Below, piece after piece: positions 6,107 to 11,859 of a stretch of DNA of 11,859 nt (the first letter of the stretch is position 1; each line of letters begins with the position of its first letter). The stretch comes from Candidatus Anoxychlamydiales bacterium (GTDB taxonomy: Bacteria > Chlamydiota > Chlamydiia > Chlamydiales > SM23-39): contig JAAKFW010000029.1 in assembly GCA_011064905.1 (NCBI GenBank), positions 1-11,859 of the forward strand, in the 5' to 3' direction. The position numbers and the translations under genes are program-made. Below the pieces are notes generated by a model. The model was given only the letters and a program-made list of their open reading frames with translations, searched no databases and had not been told where the DNA came from.

Positions 6107-6834
6107 TTATAAAGTATATCTCCCGCTGCAAAAGAGAGCATTTCTTTATCTGGCATATATAAATTTAATTTACCCTCAGAGCTAATTGAGTGCAAAATTC
6201 CTTTATATTCTTTCTGACCATCAAAAAATGTGATTTTTTCTCCTTTGTATAAAAGAAGATTTTCAAATTTTTCATGAAAGGGTTCAAAGCCTTTTTCATT
6301 GAAAAGTTTTAAATTATTATAAAACGCTTCTTTTAAATTTTTTAAAAACTCTTTTTTATCCCAATCTTTTTTTGTCTCTACTTTGAGTGACGTTGCTTTT
6401 TGATCTATTTTATTTAGAAATTCTTCGTTAGCATTTACATTTATTCCAATACCTAAAAAAACATCCGCAAGTTCATTTTTAGTTTGGATTTCACAGAGCA
6501 TTCCCGCTAGCTTTTTGTTATTTAGCATAACATCGTTTGGCCATTTTATTTTTGGATCTAAATTATTGTCTCTTAAAACTTTTGTTAAACTAAGCGCTAA
6601 AACATGCGCAATACTAACTAGATGGAGACATTTTGATTTTAGCTGAAAATAAAAGGTGATATTTAAATTATCATTTTCAGGGGATAACCACTCTCGATTA
6701 AACCTACCTTTTCCTTTTGTTTGTGTCTCTGCAGAGATACATGTGATTTTTGAATTATTAAATTTAGCTGCATTTTTCTTAGCATACTCTTGAGTTGAAT
6801 CAACAGTTTTTAAAAAAATATCATCAAATTCCAT
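6103..6834 (-). CDS. birA: Biotin-[acetyl-CoA carboxylase] ligase, class I (no DNA-binding domain)
   Basis: The enzyme activates biotin as biotinyl-5'-AMP and transfers it to the carrier lysine of acetyl-CoA carboxylase. The 243 residues start directly at the catalytic domain, without the N-terminal helix-turn-helix of E. coli BirA, so it should not be a repressor. Motifs: VDSTQEYA (11-18); TKGKGRFNREW (39-49), the biotinyl-AMP loop corresponding to GRGRRG; KWPNDVML (97-104); KKLAGMLCE (107-115) with the family's reactive-site lysine; and GIGINVN (128-134). A small C-terminal barrel-like region covers about 195-243. It is the first gene of a two-gene unit with the sugar transporter (4-base overlap) and is divergent from rodA. 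GAG followed by T-rich sequence precedes the ATG as a weak ribosome-binding site. Confidence 0.93.
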   Translation of the reverse strand: MEFDDIFLKTVDSTQEYAKKNAAKFNNSKITCISAETQTKGKGRFNREWLSPENDNLNITFYFQLKSKCLHLVSIAHVLALSLTKVLRDNNLDPKIKWPNDVMLNNKKLAGMLCEIQTKNELADVFLGIGINVNANEEFLNKIDQKATSLKVETKKDWDKKEFLKNLKEAFYNNLKLFNEKGFEPFHEKFENLLLYKGEKITFFDGQKEYKGILHSISSEGKLNLYMPDKEMLSFAAGDILYK

Positions 6835-6837
6835 ATA

Positions 6838-6901
6838 AAAAACTCTTTTTTGTTAAAGTAAGTAATATTAAAAAAAATAAACATTAGTGGCTAGAGTTTT
6901 T
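6838..6901. repeat. Inverted repeat in the birA/rodA divergent intergenic region
   Basis: AAAAACTCT at 6838-6846 and AGAGTTTTT at 6893-6901 are exact 9-bp inverted repeats flanking the 72-base divergent promoter region. Each arm also lies just before a start codon, placing GAG where a ribosome-binding site is expected. The spacing between the CTC and GAG cores is 51 bases, against 53 in the rluB/gpmA gap. Confidence 0.45.
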
Positions 6902-6906
6902 AAAAT

Positions 6907-8031
6907 ATGTGGGACCATAGATACCTAAAAAATATTGATTTTAGACAGATTTTAATAATTTTACTATTGATGGGGATATCCTTGCTTGTTATTTCATCTA
7001 TGACAATGGAGCAAAATGAAAATGTTTTTTTTACAGGTTATGTTAAAAATCAAATCCAATGGTTTGTTTTAGGATGGATTGTTTTTTTATTTTTTGCAGG
7101 TTTTGATTATAGAAAATTCTATGAGTGGACTTGGATTTTATATATTTTGATGATTTTTTTACTGCTTGGTCTATATTTTGCTGCGCCAATTCAAAGGGTG
7201 CACAGATGGTATAGAATCCCTTTTATCGGCATGAATATCCAACCATCAGAACACGCCAAATTAATAGTAGTTTTTACGCTCGGTTGGTTTTTAGAAAAGC
7301 AAAAAAATCAAACTATGAACACTTCTAGTACTTTTTATCTCCTTTTAATAGTTTTAATTCCTTTTATACTGATTTTAAAACAGCCAGATCTTGGAACTGC
7401 TCTCGTTTTATATCCTATAACTTTAGCTATGTGCTATTTTGGAAGTGTTAATAAAAAACTTATCTATACCATGTCAAGTATTGGTTTGCTTACTCTTATT
7501 TTTGTTGCTTTAATCTTTAGTGAAACAATCTCTCATGAAAAAATGAAACCTTTTTTTACAACTTTTTTGAAAGAGTATCAATATGAAAGGTTTAACCCAA
7601 ATACTTACCATCAAAAAGCTGCTCAAACCTCCATTGCAATAGGAGGTTTTAAAGGTTCTGGTTGGAAAAAAAGTGAGTTCTCTTCTCAAAAATGGCTTCC
7701 GGCTGCTCATACAGATTCAGTATTCGCATCGTTTGGTGAAGAATTTGGAGTAATTTCTATGATTTTTCTTTTATTTATATTTTATCTTTTGATACATATT
7801 AGTTTTCAGGTAGTATCAAAAACAAAGGACTACTATGCTAGACTACTTGCCTCAGGCATTGGGGTTTATTTAGCTATGCATATCATTGTAAATATTGCAA
7901 TGATGTGTGGATTTTTACCAATATCTGGTGTGCCACTGATATTGATTTCATACGGAGGCAACTCTATATTGACAACGATGGCAGCTTTAGGAATATTACA
8001 AAGTATTTATAGCAGGAGATTTAGGTTTTGA
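6907..8031 (+). CDS. rodA: RodA/FtsW-family (SEDS) peptidoglycan glycosyltransferase
   Basis: This polytopic inner-membrane protein polymerises lipid II into glycan strands together with a class B penicillin-binding protein. At 374 residues with about ten hydrophobic spans it is full length. SEDS signatures are visible: NIQPSEHAKL near residue 110, KQPDLGTAL near 158 (with the Asp expected in the active site), the large extracytoplasmic loop containing IAIGGFKGSGW and AHTDSVFASFGEEFG, and the C-terminal GFLPISGVPLILISYGG. RodA is a better match than FtsW from length and loop wording, and Chlamydia is known to use RodA for septal peptidoglycan without FtsZ. It heads a three-gene unit; the next start codon overlaps its stop. 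Confidence 0.94.
   Translation: MWDHRYLKNIDFRQILIILLLMGISLLVISSMTMEQNENVFFTGYVKNQIQWFVLGWIVFLFFAGFDYRKFYEWTWILYILMIFLLLGLYFAAPIQRVHRWYRIPFIGMNIQPSEHAKLIVVFTLGWFLEKQKNQTMNTSSTFYLLLIVLIPFILILKQPDLGTALVLYPITLAMCYFGSVNKKLIYTMSSIGLLTLIFVALIFSETISHEKMKPFFTTFLKEYQYERFNPNTYHQKAAQTSIAIGGFKGSGWKKSEFSSQKWLPAAHTDSVFASFGEEFGVISMIFLLFIFYLLIHISFQVVSKTKDYYARLLASGIGVYLAMHIIVNIAMMCGFLPISGVPLILISYGGNSILTTMAALGILQSIYSRRFRF
8014..8018 (+). promoter_or_regulatory. Shine-Dalgarno AGGAG supporting a TTG start
   Basis: AGGAG near the end of rodA lies 9 bases before the TTG at 8028. It is the only good ribosome-binding site near the beginning of the downstream frame, whose first in-frame ATG comes only at codon 24. 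Confidence 0.55.
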
Positions 8032-8531
8032 AATTTAAACATTTTTTTATATTTGAGCCCAAAGCTTGGGTTGGTGAAGGGATTATTACTCTAAATATGG
8101 TTGAAGAGAGACTAAATTTTTTTACAAAATGGGCTGTTAAAGAACCTGATTTTGCCGGAAAAATCATCTCAGTGCAAGAGCTCCAAATTAGTGGTATTTC
8201 TGAAAACATGCGAAACGAACTTACCTTTTTTGATTTTACCGATGATAAATTTTCAGTTGAAATGGAAAATTTGAATATCGGAAGAGTTGTCGGAGCTGGA
8301 GTTTTTGATGATAAAATGATAGCTTGGGAGTTTAGAGAAAATGATTTGAGCTTTGAAGGTTATGAGACTTACCATCTTCAAAAAGATGGAGGATATCTTA
8401 TGCATGCAGAATATGTAACCTCCGATCAGTTTCGTACTCAAATAGACGGAAAACTTTGGATCCCTCCTGTAGACAAGTCTAATGATGAACCTAAGGATCA
8501 AGAAAATGAAGAAGATGAGCAAGAGGAATAG
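8028..8531 (+). CDS. Unknown 167-residue protein with acidic tail, in the rodA unit
   Basis: I do not recognise this protein. It has no signal peptide and no membrane span, so it is probably cytoplasmic. Residues 1-148 alternate hydrophobic and polar residues as in a beta-rich fold, with many aromatics, and contain paired charged turns such as FDFTDDKF and YHLQKDGG. The last 19 residues are almost all acidic or polar (EDEQEE at the end). The start is a TTG overlapping the rodA stop codon by four bases and preceded by AGGAG; an ATG at codon 24 is the alternative but would cut into what looks like the folded part. Coupling to rodA and a 9-base gap to the lipoprotein gene suggest co-expression, perhaps with an envelope-related role. 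That link is inference only. Confidence 0.75.
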   Translation: MKFKHFFIFEPKAWVGEGIITLNMVEERLNFFTKWAVKEPDFAGKIISVQELQISGISENMRNELTFFDFTDDKFSVEMENLNIGRVVGAGVFDDKMIAWEFRENDLSFEGYETYHLQKDGGYLMHAEYVTSDQFRTQIDGKLWIPPVDKSNDEPKDQENEEDEQEE

Positions 8532-8540
8532 GGTTGAATT

Positions 8541-8921
8541 ATGAAAAATGTATTTTTCTTATCTACGATAGCATTATTATCAATTTGGGGTTGTGCTTCT
8601 GGCTCAAAAGTAATGACAGCGGATGAGTTTTCTGAAGTTTCTGTTGGGCAATCAGGTGATGATATTCAAAAAAAACATGGAAAGCCCTACTCTATAAAAC
8701 GTTTAGGGAATAACGAAGTTGAATATATCTATATAGAAAGAATGCAAATGGGGAAAAGAGTTCTTAGAGAAAGACATTATTTGATTATTTTGCAAAATGG
8801 AAAAGTCACATCAACTAAAGTTAGAACATATAATAGACCATCCTATGAAGGCAATAGCTATGAGATGCAAACTTCTTACAAAGTTGATGAAAAAGAAGAT
8901 TCTAATAAAGAAGCAAATTAA
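8541..8921 (+). CDS. Putative lipoprotein with BamE/SmpA-like domain
   Basis: This 126-residue protein starts with a lipoprotein-type signal peptide (Lys2, hydrophobic residues 4-16) ending in IWGC, so Cys18 would be lipidated; Trp at -2 is unusual for a lipobox. The mature part has the layout of the SmpA/OmlA/BamE fold: FSEVSVGQSGDDIQKKHGKP (30-49, helix before a G-x-P turn) followed by three strands ending in YLIILQNGKVTSTK. BamE is an accessory of the outer-membrane protein assembly machine, but many unrelated lipoproteins share the fold, so function is open. The tail is charged and low in complexity. It is the last gene of the rodA unit, and its stop codon directly abuts the rpsJ stop codon on the other strand. 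Confidence 0.7.
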   Translation: MKNVFFLSTIALLSIWGCASGSKVMTADEFSEVSVGQSGDDIQKKHGKPYSIKRLGNNEVEYIYIERMQMGKRVLRERHYLIILQNGKVTSTKVRTYNRPSYEGNSYEMQTSYKVDEKEDSNKEAN

Positions 8922-9245
8922 TTATACAGCCGCTTTAATTTTAATATCAACACCAGCTGCCACAGGTAAAACTTTTAGCTTGTCTATAGTATCAGGTGTA
9001 GGATTCAAAATATCTAATAGTCTTAAGTGAGTTCTAGATTCAAATTGTTCTCTAGATTTTTTATCAACGTGTGGTGATCTAAGAACTGTAAATACCTCTC
9101 TTTTAGTAGGCAAAGGAATAGGGCCTACAACTCTAGCGCCTGTTCTTTTTGCTGTCTCTACTATATCTTTAGTTGCCCTATCTAAAAGACGTTGATCATA
9201 TGCTTTTAGACGGATTCTAATTTTATTTTTTGGTTGCTTTGCCAT
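8922..9245 (-). CDS. rpsJ: 30S ribosomal protein S10
   Basis: This is a 30S head protein and part of the NusB-S10 antitermination complex. It has 107 residues, near the usual 103-105. Family blocks: RIRLKAYDQRLLD near the N-terminus, GARVVGPIPLPTKRE in the middle, the loop SPHVDKKSREQFE, and HLRLLDILNPTPDTIDKL. The start is preceded by AGGAAAAA at normal spacing. It follows fusA by 10 bases as the last gene of an rpsG-fusA-rpsJ unit. Placing S10 after EF-G, with tuf absent between them, is characteristic of Chlamydiae as I recall; most bacteria have S10 at the head of the S10 operon. Confidence 0.97.
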   Translation of the reverse strand: MAKQPKNKIRIRLKAYDQRLLDRATKDIVETAKRTGARVVGPIPLPTKREVFTVLRSPHVDKKSREQFESRTHLRLLDILNPTPDTIDKLKVLPVAAGVDIKIKAAV

Positions 9246-9255
9246 AAACTTTTTC

Positions 9256-11346
9256 CTATTTTTTCATTATTTGTTCTTGTATTTTAGCTGGAACTTTTTC
9301 AAAGTGTGATGGTTCCATAGTATATGTTGCTCTTCCGGAAGATAAAGATCTTAACTGAGTTGAATAACCAAACATCTCAGATAAGGGAACCTCAGCTGTT
9401 ATAATCAAAACTTTCTTTTGCATATCTTGGCCTAAAATCTTTCCTCTTCTTTTATTTAAATCTCCTATAATATCGCCCAAATAATCTTCAGGTGTAGTTG
9501 CTATAACCTTCATGATAGGCTCTAAAATCACAGGACTTGCTTGTTTTGCTCCATCTTTTACTGCCATAGATGCACAAATTTTAAATGCCATCTCAGAAGA
9601 ATCAACTTCATGGTAAGATCCAAATACAATTGTAATTTTAGTGTCTACTAAATTGTAACCAGCTAGTACTCCAGTGGATAAACCTTCTATAATTCCTTTA
9701 GTAGTTGCAGGAATATACTCTTTTGGGATTACACCACCAACAATTTTATTAACGACTTCATTACCTTTTCCAGCTTCATTAGGTTCTAGCTCTAATACAA
9801 CGTGAGCATATTGGCCTCGACCACCTGATTGCTTAATAAATTTATGTTCGATTTTGGTGGATTTGGTAATAGTTTCTTTATAAGATACTTGAGGTTTACC
9901 AACATTTGCATCGACTTTGAATTCTCTAAACATTCGATCTTTTAAAATTTCTAAATGTAATTCTCCCATTCCAGAAATAATAGTTTGTCCAGTCTCTTCA
10001 TTTGATTTAACTCTAAATGTTGGGTCTTCTTCAGATAAAGATGCCAAAGCAACTGATAGTTTTTCTCTATCAGCTTTAGATTTAGGCTCGATCGCCATTG
10101 AAATTACAGGTTCTGGAAATTCCATCTTTTCTAATATGAGGGGATTATTTTCTGAACAGAGAGTATCGCCGGTTGTTGTGTTTTTTAAACCAATACAAGC
10201 TGCAATATCTCCTGTATAAAAAGCATCTTTGTCTTTTCTTTGGTTTGCATGCATTTCCAAAAGACGAGAGACTCTCTCTTTTCTATCTTTGGTTGTATTT
10301 ATAATAGTTGTTCCTTTTTCTAAAACTCCACTATAAACCCTTATAAATGTTAATCTTCCAACATAAGGATCTGTTACAATTTTAAATGCTAAAGCAGATA
10401 AGGGTGAATCATCGGATGGTTTTATCGACATTTCTTTATCAGTATTTAAATTGACTCCTTTGATCTCTCCTCGATCCAATGGCGATGGCATCCAACGCAC
10501 TACTGCATCTAAAATCTGTTGAACTCCCTTATTTTTGAAAGCTGTTCCACAAAGAACCGGATTTATTTTGTTTTCAATAACACCTTTTCTAAGAACTGCA
10601 TGAATTTCATCTTCGGTTAATGAGTCAGGATTTTCTAAAACTTTGATCATGAATTCTTCATTAGATTCATCAATTGTAGCTAGTTCATCTAAAAGTTTAG
10701 ATCTCATCTCTTGTGATTTTTCTTTTAAATCTTCAGGGATTTCTTGAATTTCGTATTCAGCGCCAAGTGTCTCCTCTTTAAAGATATAAGCTTTCATCGT
10801 AATTAAATCGACCATTCCTTTGAATTCAGCTTCAGCTCCGATAGGACAATGAACAGGAATTGCATTAGCACCTAATTTATCTATCATAGATTCAACTGCA
10901 GAGAAGAAGTCAGCACCGATTCTATCCATTTTATTTACAAATGCGATTGCTGGAACTCCATACGTATTTGCTTGTCTCCAAACAGTTTCTGATTGAGGTT
11001 GAACGCCGGCAACTGCGCAAAAAACTGCTACAGAACCATCTAATACTCTGAGAGATCTCTCTACCTCAACTGTAAAGTCAACGTGTCCTGGAGTATCGAT
11101 TATATTTATTTTACAATCTTTCCAATAAACTGTAGTTGCAGCTGATGTAATTGTAATTCCTCTTTCCTTTTCTTGCTCCATAAAGTCCATGGTTGCAGCG
11201 CCTTCATGCACTTCACCTATTTTATGAAGTTTTCCTGAATAGTATAAGATCCGTTCAGTAGTTGTTGTTTTTCCTGCATCGATGTGAGCCATAATACCGA
11301 TGTTTCTAACATTTTCAAGTTTATCTTGTTCTGGTCTTTGTCCCAT
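9256..11346 (-). CDS. fusA: Translation elongation factor G
   Basis: This GTPase drives ribosomal translocation and, with RRF, ribosome recycling. It is full length at 696 residues. GTPase motifs: G1 AHIDAGKTTTT (20-30), G2 with RGITITSAATT (62-72), G3 DTPGHVDF (84-91, catalytic His88), G4 NKMD (138-141), and G5-like GTAFKNKG near 267. Domains II to V follow, with GGVIPKEYIPA in domain IV and GYSTQLRSLSSGRA in domain V. The start has AAAGGAAAAA upstream. It lies 20 bases after rpsG and 10 before rpsJ, so the three are one transcript. Confidence 0.98.
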   Translation of the reverse strand: MGQRPEQDKLENVRNIGIMAHIDAGKTTTTERILYYSGKLHKIGEVHEGAATMDFMEQEKERGITITSAATTVYWKDCKINIIDTPGHVDFTVEVERSLRVLDGSVAVFCAVAGVQPQSETVWRQANTYGVPAIAFVNKMDRIGADFFSAVESMIDKLGANAIPVHCPIGAEAEFKGMVDLITMKAYIFKEETLGAEYEIQEIPEDLKEKSQEMRSKLLDELATIDESNEEFMIKVLENPDSLTEDEIHAVLRKGVIENKINPVLCGTAFKNKGVQQILDAVVRWMPSPLDRGEIKGVNLNTDKEMSIKPSDDSPLSALAFKIVTDPYVGRLTFIRVYSGVLEKGTTIINTTKDRKERVSRLLEMHANQRKDKDAFYTGDIAACIGLKNTTTGDTLCSENNPLILEKMEFPEPVISMAIEPKSKADREKLSVALASLSEEDPTFRVKSNEETGQTIISGMGELHLEILKDRMFREFKVDANVGKPQVSYKETITKSTKIEHKFIKQSGGRGQYAHVVLELEPNEAGKGNEVVNKIVGGVIPKEYIPATTKGIIEGLSTGVLAGYNLVDTKITIVFGSYHEVDSSEMAFKICASMAVKDGAKQASPVILEPIMKVIATTPEDYLGDIIGDLNKRRGKILGQDMQKKVLIITAEVPLSEMFGYSTQLRSLSSGRATYTMEPSHFEKVPAKIQEQIMKK

Positions 11347-11366
11347 TTGTTTTTTCCTTTAATTTT

Positions 11367-11837
11367 TTACCATTTGTAATGAGCAAATGCCTTGTTAGCT
11401 TCTGCCATTTTGTGAGTATCATCTTTTTTCTTAATTGTAGAACCTTGATTGTTATAACAATCAGATAGTTCTGTCGTTAAACCATCTATCATAGTTCTAC
11501 CAACTTTTGATTTAGCAAACATGATTATCCAACGAGTTGCTAGAGTTTCTCTTCTTTCTGGTGCAATCTCAATCGGTACCTGATATGTAGCTCCTCCAAT
11601 TCTTCTAGATTTAATCTCTAAAGAAGGTTTTGCATTCTCTAAAGCTTTTTCAAAAGTCTCTAAAGGATTATCTGAATTTACTTTCTTGGCTAATCCTTCT
11701 ATCGCTTCATACACAATCTTTCTAGCGATAGTTTTTTTTCCGTCTAACATTACTTTGTTTATAAATTTAGCTACAGTAAAGCTTTTATATAACGGATCTG
11801 GATCAAACTTTCTCTTTTCCGCTCGGCGTCTTCTCAT
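11367..11837 (-). CDS. rpsG: 30S ribosomal protein S7
   Basis: This primary 16S rRNA-binding protein organises the 30S head and is also the translational repressor of the str operon in E. coli. It has 156 residues, the normal length. Recognisable segments are RRRRAEKR at the N-terminus, FINKVMLDGKKTIA (29-42), GGATYQVPIE (residues 81-90) and RWIIMFAK, with the usual C-terminal helix ending AFAHYKW. An AGGAAAAAAA ribosome-binding site precedes the ATG. rpsL would be expected just beyond the window end, and the promoter of the unit lies outside as well. Confidence 0.97.
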   Translation of the reverse strand: MRRRRAEKRKFDPDPLYKSFTVAKFINKVMLDGKKTIARKIVYEAIEGLAKKVNSDNPLETFEKALENAKPSLEIKSRRIGGATYQVPIEIAPERRETLATRWIIMFAKSKVGRTMIDGLTTELSDCYNNQGSTIKKKDDTHKMAEANKAFAHYKW

Positions 11838-11859
11838 GTTTTTTTCCTATTTTTTAAAA

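Noticed and set aside
8797..9030. Plus-strand 77-codon frame running from the lipoprotein gene into rpsJ.
   Set aside because: It overlaps two well-supported genes, has no ribosome-binding site and no recognisable content.
9917..10219. Plus-strand 100-codon frame inside fusA.
   Set aside because: Antisense shadow of a conserved, strongly biased coding sequence.

Overview
The window comes from a very AT-rich bacterial chromosome (roughly 30% GC by eye, not computed). It most likely belongs to the Chlamydiota, probably a Chlamydia-like environmental lineage and not Chlamydia itself. Two gene sets point there. The run rpsG-fusA-rpsJ, with S10 directly after EF-G and no tuf between them, is the arrangement I recall from chlamydial genomes. 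A RluB/YjbC-type pseudouridine synthase, 2,3-BPG-dependent phosphoglycerate mutase, biotin ligase and RodA, which I recall as close neighbours in Chlamydia trachomatis, also lie together here. Taxonomy is inference from content and order; nothing in the window proves it.

Layout: (1) 105-936 (+), a two-gene overlapping unit: a P-loop kinase of the NadR/AAA_28 type and an 82-residue half-length PnuC-like membrane protein, read as a candidate nicotinamide riboside uptake and phosphorylation module. (2) 938-1696 (-), a pseudouridine synthase, divergent from gpmA at 1836-2516 (+). (3) 2523-4630 (-), the most unusual part: a 650-residue protein of no recognised family with serine-rich tracts, a strong basic NLS-like cluster, a SUMO-interaction-like motif and SUMO-acceptor-like sites, followed by a short unexplained open frame that may be a broken coding tail. 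(4) 4775-6834 (-), birA translationally coupled to a sugar-porter MFS transporter. (5) 6907-8921 (+), rodA, an unknown 167-residue protein with a TTG start, and a BamE/SmpA-like lipoprotein. (6) 8922-11837 (-), rpsG, fusA and rpsJ, converging on the lipoprotein gene with no gap.

How the genes fit: housekeeping functions (ribosome and elongation factor, biotinylation, glycolysis, cell-wall polymerisation, rRNA modification) frame accessory genes suited to an intracellular life: cofactor salvage, sugar uptake, and a candidate secreted protein that may act in the host nucleus. The 650-residue gene and the transporter sit between gpmA and birA, which I recall as near neighbours in Chlamydia, so they look like lineage-specific additions. 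No tRNA, rRNA, CRISPR array or insertion sequence was seen. No gene-free stretch exceeds 300 bases; the longest are 2517-2677 (which holds the possible coding tail), 4631-4774 and 1697-1835 (promoter-like sequence and an inverted repeat).
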